DNA of 64,000 bases from Acorus gramineus (taxonomy: Eukaryota > Streptophyta > Magnoliopsida > Acorales > Acoraceae), in NCBI GenBank assembly GCA_030737835.1, contig JAUJYN010000013.1, positions 62,001 to 126,000 of the forward strand. Reading direction: 5' to 3'. Each line of letters opens with the position of its first letter. The stretch's first letter is position 1. The notes under the pieces were generated by a model, which was not told where the DNA came from, did no database searches, and saw only the letters and a list, made by a program, of their open reading frames with translations. The translations under genes were made by a program, and so were the position numbers. This document shows positions 21,386 to 34,200 of the stretch, in pieces.

Positions 21386-23006
21386 ATGGCTGAAGATCCT
21401 CGACGAGCATGGCATGGTCCATTACATGATGGATTGTTGTACTACCAAAAGCATCATAGATTTGTTGCTGTCATCGAGAGGGAGGTAAATCTTTCATTGA
21501 ATTATAAGCCACTTTATTTGACAAAGATGGCATGGATTTAATCTTCTATTTTTTTGGGAGCAAGACGACAGAGTTTTGAATTGTAAGAGTCACTTTCTTT
21601 CGTTGAAGAAATGGATACGTGATGTGAGACTCATCCCATTTTTGGGTGATGTTGGTCTTTATCATTTGACGAAGGTAGCATGGATTCGGTTAGACCGTGT
21701 GTTGATCACAGCTCTAGTTGAGAGATGGTGGCCGAAAACATGCACATTCCACCTACGCAATGGAGAAATGACCATCACGTTACAAGATGTCTCCATTTTG
21801 CTTGGTCTACTGATTGAGGATCGCGCTGTCACGGGTAGATTTGAGGATCCTGGCCATCTGTGCCAACAATTACTTGGTCGAATTCCTCCTAACAATCAAA
21901 TGCGTGGGGGAGCAATTGAGATGGGATGGTTGAGGCAACAGTTCATGGTCGTTCCTCGTCGAGCCTCGGGTGACATACTTTCTTATCATGCTCGTGCTTA
22001 CCTGTTGTACGTCCTCGGTTGCACGATATTTTGTAACTCAACCGGCAGTCACATTCATTCGTCTTATCTGAGACTCTTGGAGCGGTTAGAACCTATATAC
22101 TCGTGGGGGTCTGCAGCATTGGCGACTTTGTACGAATCTCTTACCAAGGGATGTATGAAAAAAGCTAAGACCATCACTGGATGTCTAACCCTCTTATAGG
22201 TACGACACTTTTGCATTGAATTCTTCTTATTTTAAGAAATCACAACTTTCTGATTAGTAGTACTTGATGTTATCATTTTATAATTAGCTTTGGGCTTGGG
22301 AGAGGTTGCATGTTGGTTGTCCAAGTTGTAGAGTTCTCATATTGCAAGAAGATGCACCTCTTGGTGCTAGGTATGTATCCAATTGTTGATGTTTTATATA
22401 AATCATGGGTCATTAAATAATTTGCTGACTTCTTATATATAGGTGGAATGTTCCTAGAGCTACCATGGAGAATCCGATTCGATGCCTCCATTTGTATAGG
22501 GCGGAGTTGGATTGAAAAGAGGAGACACAAGTAGCATGACTTACGTTTTTGGTGTTCTCTACTCACTTAGGATTTATTAACACTATTCGTTTTGCGTGGT
22601 AGGTAGTACACGCCTAACGTTATTGCGCAACTACTTCACATATGTCGTGCAGGAGAAGGGATCTGGATATCGAGAACTCCAATAATTTGCTTCGAAATTG
22701 TAGCCATGCATGTACCCGATAAGGGTAATAAGACAATTTGGACTTCCACAACGCATACCACTGGAGGTACAACACATTGATCGCAAGAGTATGCATGGTA
22801 CATCGATGGAGGATTTCTCTACTCTCCATCGAACGCATATTGAGAGATGGAACATAAGGAGGAGGATGGTGATTGCTCCCAAGGAAACATACCCTTTGGA
22901 CCAATATTTAAGTTGGTATTGGGCGTATATGATTCGATATTTGACCACACCCATCATCTTTGGAGGAGTTGTTTGGCATCCAACTAGTTTCATTGAAGAA
23001 CGCATG
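21386..23006 (+). pseudogene. Plant mobile domain gene of the MULE (exons 1-4+)
   Basis: After an acceptor (TTTTTCGCAG, 21382), ATG at 21386 opens MAEDPRRAWHGPLHDG. Splice-like borders suggest exons 21386-21484, 21565-22199, 22288-22370 and 22443-23006. The second carries the hallmark of the plant mobile domain (PMD; 'WWPKTCTFHLRNGEMTITLQ', 'SILLGLLIEDRAVTG'), the third 'LWAWERLHVGCP', and the last 'VIRQFGLPQRIP' with a tryptophan-rich end. PMD proteins occur in MULEs, in Gypsy elements and as domesticated plant genes such as MAIN. Their biochemical role is unsettled. In-frame stops at the end of exon 2, near 22515 and near 22540 mark decay. The next donor (GTAAGT, 23007) opens the intron that received the 21 kb LTR nest. 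It may be fused with the transposase or be a second gene. Confidence 0.82.
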
Positions 23007-24477
23007 GTAAGTAATGTATATTTAATCTACAATTTTATGACAACAAGGGAGTTCTAATATTGTTATATATGTGTCACTTTTAACCTGCTGGTAACCGTTG
23101 GAGCGTTCTGGCAGTTTTTTGATTTTTTTTGGTTTTCGATCGGAACCGTTAATTTTTGGACTGTTAGCTATCGTCCTGAGTTAGAGGACTCCGATTGGAA
23201 ATCTAACTGCATATTTGGTGTCCTGGTGCCATTTTAAGCCTCTCACGAAAATTTCATCGAATTCCGGTAACGTTTCTGAAATTTCACAGTTTCGGGGCGT
23301 ATCTGGGTTTTTAAGTCGCACACTATATAAGGATGGGATCTAATTTTCGGATTACGATTCATCATCCCTACCAATTTCATTTTCTCTCTCCCCTCTCTCT
23401 TTTTCTTGCTTTTGAAGCCCTTAGACCCCTCAAACCAAAAAACCCAAAACCTAGGAAGTGTAGATCGGGTCACCCCGGTGGTTTCAAATCCCATTTCCGA
23501 CGAGATTTGCCCCTCCGTCCGCCCTCTCTTCGTCCCTGATTTGAGCCATCTCGGTGGTGGAGGTAGATCCGGGTGTTGGAAACCTTTTGGGAGAGGTTTC
23601 GGTAAGCGGAGAGCAACCGGATTTCCTTTCCTCCCCTTGGTAAGCCTCTTTTTCCTCTCTTTCTGACTTAGATGTATGCTAGGAGGGTGGAAATGGGGTT
23701 GGGAGGAGGTTGGCGGCGGTGGGTGGCCGTCGGAGGGCTGTGGGAGGCGGTCGGAGGCTGTGGTGGTGGTCGGAGGTGGTTGGTAGAGGGGCTCGGGCTG
23801 GCAGGCTTGCAGCTCGGGCTAGCAGGCTGCTGTCTCGGGCAGGGCACCAGCGCAGGGTGGTGCAGGCGCAGTGGCTGGCGCGGCCGCGCGTGTTATATTT
23901 GTGTCACTTTTAACCTGCTAGTAACCGTTGGAGCATTCTGGCAGTTTTTCGTTTTTTTTTGGTTTTCGATCGGTACCGCTAATTTTTGGACTGTTAGCTA
24001 TCGTCCTGAGTTAGAGGACTCCGATTGGAAATCTAACTGCATATTTGGTGTCCTGGTGCCATTTTAGGCCTCTCACGAAAATTTCATCGAATTCCAGTAA
24101 CGTTCCCAAAATTTCACAGTTTCAGGACGTATCCGGGTATTTTAAGTGACACTATATAAATGAGATCTAATTTTTGAGTGGCACTATTCATCATCCCTAC
24201 TACTTGAATTTTCTCTCTCCTCTCTCTCTTTTTCTCCCTTTTGAGCCCCCTAGAGCCCTCAAAGCTTAAAACTCAAAACCTAGGAAGTGTAGATCGGGTC
24301 CCGATCTACACCCCAGTGTCTTCAAATCTGGATTCCGGCGAGATTTGCCCCTCCGTCCCCCCTCTCTTCTCCTCTGTTTTGGGCTGTCTTGGAGGTGGGA
24401 GTAGATCCGGGTAGTGGAAGCCCTTTGGGAGAGGTTTCGGTGCGCGGAGAGCAACCAGACTTCCCCTCCTCCCCTTG

Positions 24478-25266
24478 GTAAGCCTCTTTCCTCTCTTTTT
24501 CATGCTTAGATGGATGTTAGGAGGTGGGATTTGAGGTTGGGAGGCGGTCGGCGGCGGTGGGTGGCCGTCGGAGGGCGGGGGTGGTGGTCGGAGGCCATTG
24601 GTGGCCGGAGGAGTGGTGGTGGAGGTGCTCGGGCTAGCAGGCTGGCAGCCCCAGGCAGCAGGCAGCAGCACAGGCAGCACAGGCGCAGCAGCTGGCAGGG
24701 GCGCGCGGGCGTGCGCGCGGGTGGCGCTGGGCGCTGGGTGCTGGGCGCTGGGCGCTGGCGGGCGCAGTCGGGCGCGCAGTCGCGCGCGGGTGCGGGGGTG
24801 CGCGCGGAGTGGTCGCGGGCGTGCGCGCGGGTGCTGGCGCGAGCGGGGGTGTGCGCGTGGGTGCGCGCGGGTGCGCGCGGGCGTGCGCGCGAGCGTGGGC
24901 GCGCGCGGGCAGGGCGCCTGGGCACTGTGCCTGGGTGCTGGGCAGGGCGCCTGGGCATGCGCCTGGGCTCGGTGCTGGGGACCAGTGCGCGCGGTGCTGG
25001 GGGCCAGTGCGCGCGCGGGGGCGCGCTGGGCTGGACGCGCGGTGCGCGCGGGCGTGCGCGTGCGTGCGGCAGTGCGTCGGGGCGCGCTGGCTGAGGCTTG
25101 GTGGCGCATCCGAGGGCGGGTGGTAGCCGGAGTGCTCGGGCTAGCGTGCGTGCGGGTCGTATGCACGTTTGCCCGAGTGTTAGGTGTGAAGTTGTGGGTT
25201 TTGTATGCTTGGGTATTTTGGAGTGTTTATGTATTGTTCTCACCATATTGAATGTCTGTCTTGCAG
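24478..25266 (+). other. Intron-like segment within the LTR (example copy)
   Basis: GTAAGCC at the left and a pyrimidine-rich tract ending TGTCTTGCAG at the right. The same pair recurs at 30338-31149, 31842-33077 and 37116-38376, in the split LTR (23640 and 42724), and in reverse in element III. Everything between is very rich in G and C. Function is inferred only. Confidence 0.45.
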
Positions 25267-26243
25267 ATCTAGATGGACGGTCGCGCGACGACCCAGATAC
25301 CGCTGAGTGGGACAATCCAACCCAGTGGAGAGGTGACATACGCATTTGGGCGTATACCGACCTCTCCTGGGGCACATGGATGTATATTAACCAGCAGTAA
25401 TATGTAAACCATGCTTGTATGATTTAAATGTAGAATGCATGCTTCCCTAGATTTTGCATGTTAGGGACTTGCACCCTTAGGATATGTGTATGAGCCATGC
25501 ACCATGTTCCCTGTTTTCATGCTAGGAAACCTCGGCCTATGCATGCGTCCTACTAGTTTATTTATTAAATGCTAGTGTATGTTAAATCGCATGCCTTAGA
25601 TAATATTATAGGGAGGAGCCTTGCGAGGTCAACATTGAGACCCGTGTTAGGGTACTCCGTGTTCCTTGTTTGGTTGTCGGGATGTCCTGTATCGGGACCT
25701 CATGCTGCCCTCCCAAGGTTTCTAGTCCCAGTAATATTATATGTAATGTTGTATGATTGGTATGATTATTAGCATATTAGTGAATATTATAGGGGAGGGG
25801 CCTTGCGAGGACAGCGGTGAGATCCGGGTTAGGGTACTCCGTGTTCCTTGTTTGGTTGTCGGGGTATCCTATAACGGGAACTCACGCCGCCCTCCCGAGT
25901 TCTTTCCCCCAATGATATTACAACCTTGCTTTTATTGTACTTATTTCCCCGCATCGTGGTTATGCGCCCTGGAGGAACTCTGAAGAGTTCATGACATTTG
26001 AGTTGTAGAGATGTGTTGTCGGCGGATCCGAGTGGATCATATGCGTATGGATAGGCTGTTCTGTCCCCCTCGTTGGATCCGGTAGAGACTGCCCCAACGT
26101 TAGAAAGGTCGTCCCTTCCAAGGGTTCCCATCAGTAGGCGCCTCCTGATTTGGTTTCGGACTGGGATGAAGTTGTGGGTGAAAACCAAGCGGCCTAGGGA
26201 GTGGAGGAGAGACTATCGGCGGACCAAGGGTGACCAACAGCCT

Positions 26244-26420
26244 AGTCAGTCCCAAAATCCTATGTCACCCGTGGTAGGGTGAGGGTGAGGGTGTAGTGGG
26301 TTGGCGATGAGCGACCCGCTGGATTTGTCTATGGGTGATTATCAGTCCCAATAGCCTATATCACCCATTGATGGGTGAGGGTGAGGGTGTGGTGGTTCGG
26401 CGAAGTACGAACCACTGGTT
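26244..26420 (+). repeat. Two tandem G-quadruplex/stem-loop modules
   Basis: Each module reads CAGTCCCAA, 'atcctatgtcaccc', a short hairpin, GGGTGAGGGTGAGGGTG, then a stem-loop. In the second the stem is GTGGTTCG/CGAACCAC (26392-26399 with 26408-26415). This matches the shape but not every base of GTGGGTCG/CGACCCAC elsewhere. Confidence 0.75.
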
Positions 26421-26944
26421 TATGTTATTACGTCTTAGAGGCTGGATATATAACGGAATTGTGGTAAATATTGTCTGTGATGCATGGGTTGTGCTGTTCA
26501 CTGAGCGTGTGGCTCACACCTCGCATATGTTTTTCCCCAGTGGTCACTGAGCCTGAGCTAGAGCCGGAGCAGTAGTTGGAGCTTTCCGAGGGATTTCTTC
26601 AGTAGCGGAGCAGCGCCACGTTCCGCGAGTGCCAGAGGTTATCAGCATCCCTTCTTGACTGTATGTATTTGATTTCCGTGCTTGGCACGTGTTTGTATAT
26701 GTTCAGTTGTATTTGTGTATATTGGCTCTCACAGGACAGATGATTGAGTATCGAGTCTGTAGAATGTTTATTTACAGATTCAGTCTTTTGCTTCCGCGTT
26801 TGGTGTATATATCATGTCAGCCCCTTTGTTGCATGTGTGTCATTCAGGTTGTTTGTGTATGATATATTATTGACCTCCTGTGTAGAATCTTATATTTTAT
26901 ATACACTTGCCGCGTCCCGGGGACGGCCGCCCTGGGGCGTGACA

Positions 26945-26970
26945 AAAAGTTGGTATCAGAGCCTGGTCCT
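26945..26970 (+). other. Primer-binding site of Gypsy element I
   Basis: TTGGTATCAGAGCCTGG follows the LTR after a few bases and fits the Met-tRNA-type priming site. The same sequence follows the 5' LTR of element II at about 34806 and, reversed, of element III. Confidence 0.85.
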
Positions 26971-27064
26971 GTCAGAGCCAATAGTCTTCCTTTCGTAGAG
27001 ATGAGTCCTAGGATTTCTATATGAGTATTCTGATCCTAGTGTCTGGTTTTCTTAGGGTGCTGAT

Positions 27065-28420
27065 ATGCCTCCTCCCAGAGGACGGCGCGGACGAGGTCCC
27101 TCTCGGTCTTTGGAGGTTTCCGGACCTACCAGAGACGAGGATGCTACCGGAGAGCCCTTGACGCAGGAGCCTCCTGCTTGGGAGCGTGCTTTCGCTCGGT
27201 TGGCTGATTTGGTGGAGACACAGACGAGGATGCTGGCAGAGCAGGCTAGAGAGATTCAGGAGCTGTGGGCACCCGCGAGGCAGTTCCGCAGGTCCCCTTG
27301 GTGGTAGATCCGCCTGTGGTACCTGATGTACCCCCAGTTCCTGTGGCGATTCCGACAGTGAGAGTTGAGGATCCCCTGCAGAGGGAGGAGGAGCTAGAGG
27401 CGGCAGCGCGAGTGCGGCAGAGCGGCCTCAGCGCCTTTCTGAAGCTCCATCCTCCCGAGTTTCATGGGCAGTCGGCAGATCCTCTTACACCAGAGCGTTG
27501 GTTGAGGGAGGTGGATACCATTTTCGCGGCCATGCTTTGCACAGATCGCCAGCGAGTCGCCCTGGCCACCTTCATGCTGAAGGGTAACGCCGCCGACTGG
27601 TGGGCTACCCGAGTGGTGGACATCCCAGAGGGAGTGGAGCAGCTTTCTTGGGCGGATTCCGGAGGTATTTCTTGGAGGAGTACTTCCCGTTCTCGACCCG
27701 TTAGATCGTGATGCGGGAGTTTGAGCAGTTGACGCAGGGCTCCATGTCGGTTGCTGACTGCTCTACGCGCTTCACGAGGCTGTCCAGATTTGCTCCAGCC
27801 TTGGTGATGGACGAGGTCACGAGGTGCCGTCGATTCGAGCTCGGTCTCAGCAGCGCTATCCGGGTGCACGTCACCGCCCACGCTTTCACGAGGTACTCCG
27901 ACTTAGTGTCTCGGGCGAAGACCGTCGAGAGAGACCTCGGGATCCAAGTGCGGGCTTCGACTCCGTCGGCAGACCAGAGGCCACCCAGGGGCCAGGACAG
28001 AGGGCAGCGCAAGAAGGAGAGGCCCGCTTCGATCAGTCAGCGGCTGCCTCTCCTCCAGCAGATGCGGTGCCAGTGTGGGATTCAGCACCCATTGCGGCAG
28101 TGCCCATCCAGTCCAGGCAGCCAGAAGCGACGGTGCTTTCATTGTCAGCGCATCGGGCATATCAGATACCATTGCCCTGATGCTGGCCGACCCCGAGTGC
28201 CACCTCAGCAGCCGCAGTTCTTGCAGCAGCAGCTTCCACGCCAGCAGCAGCAGCAGCAGCTCATCGTCAGCAGCAGCCAGTGCAGCCGGCGAGGCGTGCC
28301 CCTGCTCCTCAGCCGCGGTTGGTCCAGGGCAGAGTTGCAGCGCTTGCGGCCGAGGAGGCGCAGCCTTCGGGTGTCATGGTTCGAGGTATCATCTTGTGTT
28401 CCCAGCTCTCTAGTATAAGG
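27065..28420 (+). pseudogene. Gypsy element I gag (fossil)
   Basis: Starts MPPPRGRRGRGPSRS. A helical 'ADLVETQTRMLAEQAREIQEL' region and a Pro/Val spacer precede a Retrotrans_gag domain ('LKLHPPEFHGQSADPL', 'GNAADWWATRVVDIPEG'). A zinc knuckle (CFHCQRIGHIRYHC) and a Gln-rich tail follow. Gag would form the particle shell around the RNA. It is homologous to 34920-36010 and, on the other strand, to 57300-58611. A few breaks are present. Confidence 0.88.
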
Positions 28421-28424
28421 ATAG

Positions 28425-29105
28425 GTGTGTGTGTGTAGTTAGTGGTTATTATGCAAGTGTGTGGGTATCTGGATGAGTGAGAATCAAGAGTGGTTGTTTG
28501 GGTTAAGGAAGCCGGGTTTTAGCCGTCCTGGCAGTGAGTTCCCATCAGTAGGTACCGCCGATGCAGTCGGAGGGGTACTGAATTTGGGAGTATGCTAGGT
28601 AGGGGCTACCCGGTAAGAGGTTATTGAATGGTGTCGCGAGCGTGGAATCGCTCTCCCCTTCGTCGGATCCGCGTAGTACAGCCCCGGCGTTAGACAGGCT
28701 CCCGGTCAGAGGACCAGGCGAGCTACGGAGCGGGGAGAGGCTACCGGTGGACCAGGGGTAGAGAGCAGTCTAAGTCTCTCCCAAAGTCCCAAAATGTCTC
28801 CTTTGGGAGTGAGGGTGTGGTCGCTCGTGACCCAAGTTCTGTTGGACCATTCCCAATGATGTTGGGTCCGGTCTTGTTGTTGATGTTGAAGGACATCGTT
28901 GAGTTATCATCTAGAGGTAGGTGATCCGGAGGGGTTAGTGGTGTTATTTAAATGATGTCTTCTTCTAGTGTTCCTTTCTGGATTAAGGGGCCTTGTGAGG
29001 TCGGCGTTGGAACCCGGGCTAGGGTACTTCGTGTTCCTTGTTTGGTTGTCGGGGTATCCTATATCGGGATTTCATGGTGCCCTCCCGAGGTTTCTTTTCC
29101 CAGGT
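28425..29105 (+). repeat. LTR-like segment lodged inside element I
   Basis: 28500-28960 resembles the interior of the type-A solo LTR (18110-18590): 'catcagtaggtaccgccgat', 'gggagtatgctaggtag' and 'gttgggtccggtcttg' all have counterparts in the same order. 28985-29105 resembles the 'ggccttgcgagg...ggttgtcgggg' block of type-B LTRs (25798-25900). It has no LTR ends, so it looks like a piece carried in by recombination. Confidence 0.75.
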
Positions 29106-29199
29106 AAGGGATACCATGGAAGCATCAGATAGATGAGAGATCAAGTGCGAGTTTGGTTAGAGGTTAAGGCCTTTTGGGCTGAGTGGTTCTGGTGAAGGC

Positions 29200-29735
29200 A
29201 TATCTGTGGACCCGGGTGAGACGCTTGCTATGTCGAATTGGCGTAGGCCGTCGAACCCCGCAGGGATTCGGAGCTTCCCGAGTTGGAGGGTTATTGTAGG
29301 AAGCTTGACGAGGGACTCTCGAAGATAGCTGTTCCTCTTAACCGCCTTACTCGGAAGGATGCCCGGTTCGAGTGGTCCCCTTCTTGCGAGGAGAGCTTCC
29401 TGGAGTTTATCGGAGGCTCACCTCAGCGCCAATTCTTACCTCTCCGTCTTGGAGTGGTGGGTTCGCAGTTGGGTAAAGGTGTCCACGATCCTGCTCACGT
29501 CATCCCGTTCGAGCCGCTCGTCTCTGAGCCGGACAGTCATTCGTGGAGCAGTCGATTGAGATCATGGACCGCCGCGTGAGGAGGCTCTGCACCAAGACCG
29601 TCCAGTTGGTCGAGGTGCGATGGCAGCACCGTTCCGGTGTCGAGGACACTTGGGAGCTCAAGGATGCCAGGTGTGACGCGTATCTGCATCTTTTCCCCTC
29701 CTAGATGTTTTTGCATATTTTGAGGACAAAATTTC
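29200..29735 (+). pseudogene. Pol remnants of Gypsy element I
   Basis: Short recognisable pieces remain: a reverse transcriptase/RNase H junction ('KIAVPLNRLTRKDARFEWSP') and the chromodomain-like C-terminus ('VRWQHRS...TWELKDAR'). Most of pol is absent. A purine tract (AAGGGGGGAAGAA) follows directly before the 3' LTR. Confidence 0.8.
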
Positions 29736-29750
29736 CTAAGGGGGGAAGAA

Positions 29751-31262
29751 TGTTATATATGTGTCACTTTTAACCTGCTGGTAACCGTTGGAGCATTCTG
29801 GCAGTTTTTCATTTTTTTCGGTTTTCGATCGGAACCGCTAATTTTTGGACTGTTAGCTATCGTCCTGAGTTAGAGGACTCCGATTGGAAATCTAACTGCA
29901 TATTTGGTGTCCTGGTGCCATTTTAGGCCTCTCACGAAAATTTCATCGAATTCCGGTAACGTTTCTGAAATTTCACAGTTTCGGGGCGTATCCGGGTATT
30001 TTAAGTGACTCGCTATATAAATGGAATCTAATTTTTGAGTGGCACTATTCATCATCCCTACCACTTGACTTCTCTCTCTCCCCTCTCTCTATTTCTCACT
30101 TTTGAGCCCCCTAGAGCCCTCAAAGCTTAAAACCTAAAGCATAGGAAGTGTAGATCGGGTCCCGATCTACACCCCGATGTCTTCAAATCCGGATTCCGGC
30201 GAGTTTTGCCCTCCGTCCCCCCTCTCTTCTCCGCTGTTTTGGCCCATCTCGGAGGTGGGAGTAGATCCGGGCATTGGAAGCCCTTTGGGAGAGGTTTCGG
30301 TGCGCGGAGAGCAACCGGACTTCCCCTCCTCCCCTTGGTAAGCCTCTTTCCTCTCTTTTTCATGCTTAGATGGATGTTAGGAGGTGGGATTTGGGGTTGG
30401 GAGGTGGTTGGCGGCGGTGGGTGGTCGTCGGAGGGCTGTGGTGGTGGTCGGAGGCCATTGGTGGCCGGAGGAGTGGTGGTGGAGGTGCTCGGCTGGCAGG
30501 CTGGCAGCCCCAGGCAGCAGGCAGCAGCACAGGCAGCACAGGCGCAGCAGCTGGCAGGGGCGCGCGCGCGTGCGCGCGGGTGGCGCTGGGCGCTGGGTGC
30601 TGGGCACTGGGCGCTGGCGGGCGCAGTCGGGCGCGCAGTCGCGCGGGTGCGCGCGGAGTGGTCGCGGGCGTGCGCGCGGGTGCTGGCGCGTGCGAGGGAG
30701 TGCGCGCTGGTGCTGGCGCGTGCGAGGGAGTGCGCGCTGGTGCGCGCGGGCGTGCGCGCGAGCGTGCGCGCGCGCGGGCAGGGCGCCTGGGCACTGTGCC
30801 TTGGTACTGGGCAGGGCGCCTGGGCGCGGTGCTGGGGACCATTGCGCGCGCGTGCTGGGGCGTGCGTGCAGTGCGCGCGGGGGGCGCTGGGCTGGACGCG
30901 CGGTGCGCGCGGGCGCGCGCGAGCGTGCGCGTGCGTGCGGCAGTGCGTCGGGGCGCGCGGGCTGAGCCGCGGCGGCGCATCCGAGGGCGGGTGGCCGTGC
31001 GGGTGGTAGCCGGAGTGCTCGGGCTAGCGTGCGTGCGGGTCGTATGCACGTTTGCCCGAGTGTTAGGTGTGAAGTTGTGGGTTTTGTATGTTTGGGTATT
31101 TTGGAGTGTTTATGTATTGTTCTCACCATATTGAATGTCTGTCTTGCAGATCCAGACGGACGGTCGCGCGACGACCCAGATACTGGTGAGTGGGACAATC
31201 CAACCCAGTGGAGAGGCGACATACGCATTTGGGCGTATACCGACCTCTCCTGGGGCACCATG
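29751..31262 (+). repeat. 3' LTR of Gypsy element I, first piece
   Basis: Matches 23891-25375 of the 5' LTR, with a TATA box at about 30014. Interrupted after CCATG (31258-31262) by element II. The rest is at 40103-41678. Confidence 0.92.
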
Positions 31263-34200
31263 TGTTATAATTGTGTCACTTTTAACCTCCTGGAGCATTC
31301 TGGCAGTTTTTCGTTTTTTTTTCGGTTTTCGATCGGTACCGCTAGTTTTTGGACTGTTAGCTATCGTCATGAGTTAGAGTACTCCGATTGGAAATCTAAC
31401 TGCATATTTGGTGTCCTGGTGCCATTTTAAGCCTCTCACGAAAATTTCGTTGAATTCCGGTAACGTTTCCAAAATTTCACAGTTCCGGGGCGTATCCGGG
31501 TTTTTAAGTGACTTGGTATATAAGGTGGGTGAGAAAATATCTTATGTCACTATTCATCATCCCTACCAAATCTCTCTCTCTCCTCCCTCTGTCTTTTTCT
31601 CCCATTTGAAGCCCTTAGAGCCCTCAAAGCTTAAAACCTAAAGCACAAGAAGTGTAGATCGGGTCTCGATCTACACCCCGGTGCTTTCAAATCCCGATTC
31701 CGGTGATCCTAGCCTCCCCATCCACCCTCTTTTCACCTTTGATCGGGGCTGTTTCGGAGGCCGAGTGAGATCCGGGCAGTGGAAGCCCTTGGGGAAATGT
31801 TTCGGCGCGCGGAGAGCGTCCGGACTTCCCTTCCTCCCTTGGTAAGCCCTATTTTCCCCTCTTTTCTTGTTTAGATGGATGTTAGGAGGTGGGAAATGAG
31901 GTTGGGTGGTGGTCAGAGGCGGTGGGTGGCCGTCGGAGGGCTGGGGTGGTGGTTGGAGGCCGTGGGTGGCCGGTGGTGGTGAGTGGGTGCTCGGGGAGGG
32001 GAGCTAGGCTGCTCGGGTAGGTGAGGTGGCTGTCCCAGGAGCGCTGGCAGCAGGCGCAGCAGCGTGGGGCACCAGGTGGTCGGGCGTGCGGGTGCGTGCG
32101 CGCGGCGTGCGCTCGGTTGGTGCTGCAGGCGCTAGGCGTGCTGGTCGAGCGGCTGGTGCTGGGCGAGCAGGCGCGCGTGCTGGGCGTGCTGTGCGCAGGC
32201 GTGCGGGGCATGCTGTGCGCAGGCGTGCTAGGCGCACTGGGTGGAGCTAGCCGGGTAGGCAGGGAGCAGGCGCACCAGTTTGCTGGGCGTGCGCGCGGGT
32301 GCGCGCGCGGGCGTGCGCTCGGGGGGGTGCGGGGGGAGGCGTGTGGCAGGGAGTTCCGTGCTCGGGTGCCAGGCGGACAGTGCTCGGGTGGGTAGGCGAA
32401 CAGGGCTCTGTCCACTCGACGACGCGCGCAGGCAGGCAGCGCGGGCAGGGCGCGCGCAGACTGGCAGGCGCGCTGGGCGCGTGCTGCCAGGCGCGCTGGG
32501 TGCGTGCTGTGCGGGCGTGCGCTTGGGCGCTGGGTGAGGGTCCCTGGTGCTGGGCGCTGAGCACCAGGCGCTGGGCCGCGGGTACCGTGTGCTGGGAGTG
32601 ATGGCCGTGGGCAGGCGTGCGCGCGGTGCAGTGGGTGCGAGCGGGTGGCGCGCGCATGGTGCGCACGGGTAGAGGTTGGTAGGTGCGCGCGGAGTGCGTG
32701 CGGATGTGGGCTGGAGGTGCGCGCGGGGCGAGACGCTGCGCGCGGGGCGTGCGGGGTGCTCGCGGGCCAGCGATGGCGTGCGGGGTGTGCGCGGGCGACT
32801 GCGCTGGGGCGCAGGGGGCGCGGTGCACCCGGGAGGCTCGGTGGCGTGTCCAGGCGGCGGGCAGGGGCCCAGCGGGGCGCGGGGTGCGTGGGCTGAGGCG
32901 CGGCGGTGTACCCGGGCGGTCGAGTGGCCGTGCGGGTGGTTGCCGGGATGCTCGGGCTAGCGTGCGTGCGGGTCGTATGCACGTTTGCCCGAGTGTTAGG
33001 AGTTTAGTTGTGGGTTTATGTATGTTCTTGTAGTATTTGTGGATTTTAACTCACCATATTGAATGTCTGTATTGCAGATCTGGACGGACGGTCGCGCGAC
33101 GACCCAGATACCAGTGAGTGGGACAATCCAACCCGGTAGAGGGGCGTTATACGCACTTGGGCGTATACCGACCTCTCCTGGGGCGTCATGGATGTATATT
33201 AACCTGTTAATATGTAATCCATGCTTGCATGATTTAAACGTAGAATGCATTTTACCCTAGACTTGTATGTTAGGGACTTGCACCCTTAGGATATGTGTAT
33301 GAGCCATGCACCATGTCCCCTGTGTTTCATGCTAGGAAACCTCGGCCTATGCATGCGTCCTACTAGTTTATTTATTAAATTAAATGCTAGTGTATGTTAA
33401 ACGCATGCCTTAGATAATATTATAGGGAGGAGCCTTGCGAGGTCAACATTGAGACCCGTGTTAGGGTACTCCGTGTTCCTTGTTTGGTTGTCGGGATGTC
33501 CTGTATCGGGACCTCATGCTGCCCTCCCAAGGTTCTCGTCCCAATAATATTACATCTCTAGTTGATAATTAAGGATTTACCCATGGTACGATTATTAGCA
33601 TATTAGCGAATATTATAGGGGAGGGGCCTTGCGAGGACAGCGGTGAGACCCGGGTTAGGGTACTCCGTGTTCCTTGTTTGGTTGTCGGGGTATCCTATAT
33701 CGGGAACTCACGCCGCCCTCCCGGGTTTCTTTCCCCCAATGATATTCCAACCTTGCTTTTGATTGTACACGTTCCCCGCATCTTGGATATGCGCCCTGGA
33801 GGAACTCTAAAGAGTTCATGACATTTGAGTGGTAGAGATGTGTTGTCGGCGGATCCGAGTGAATCATATGCGTATGGATAGGCTGTTCTGTTCCCTGCGT
33901 TGGATCCGGTAGAGGCTACCCCAGCGTTAGAAAGGCCGTCCTTCGGAGGACCCACATCAGTAGGCACCTCTTGATTTGGTTTCGGACTGTGCTGAAGTTG
34001 TGGGTGGAGACCAAGCGGCCTACGGAGTGGAGGAGAGACTATCGGTGGACTAAGGGTGACCAACAGCCTAGTCAGTCCGAAAATCCTAAGTCACCTTTGG
34101 AAAGGTGAGGGTGAGGGTGTAGTGGGTTGGCGATGAGCGACCCGCTGGATTTGTTTATGGTTGATTGTTAGTCCCAACATCCTGAGTCCCCTGTTGAGGG

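Larger units (their letters stand above)
23891..26944 (+). repeat. 5' LTR of Gypsy element I
   Basis: Begins TGTTATATTTGTGTCAC, ends GGGGCGTGACA. A TATA box (TATATAAA) is at 24153-24160. A donor-like TTG|GTAAGCC (24478) and an acceptor-like CTTGCAG (25266) bracket the GC-rich core. Stem-loop modules lie at 26244-26327 and 26342-26420. Open frames on both strands inside are low-complexity artefacts. Confidence 0.93.

Noticed and set aside
24306-25375. Several overlapping 190-290 codon frames on both strands in the LTR core
   Set aside because: They have the same low-complexity composition, overlap on opposite strands and lie inside an LTR between splice-like borders.
26276-26300. GGGTGA repeats as interstitial telomere sequence
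   Set aside because: The plant telomere unit is TTTAGGG. These repeats are short, belong to the LTR module and recur at the same place in every LTR.
11260-28600. Repeated short blocks such as GGTACC...GCCGAT that look like dispersed regulatory sites
   Set aside because: They are homologous parts of LTRs in the same order and not independent sites.
31250-31270. The possibility that 23061-44409 is a tandem array of LTR elements formed by unequal crossing over
   Set aside because: Tandem arrays would share LTRs between units. Here each inserted layer has its own target repeats and the split LTR pieces join in register.
31882-32982. A 366-codon open frame on the minus strand, rich in Pro, Ala, Arg, His and Thr
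   Set aside because: It lies in the GC-rich LTR core, where stop codons are rare in all frames. Similar frames appear in each LTR with different lengths and there is no domain.
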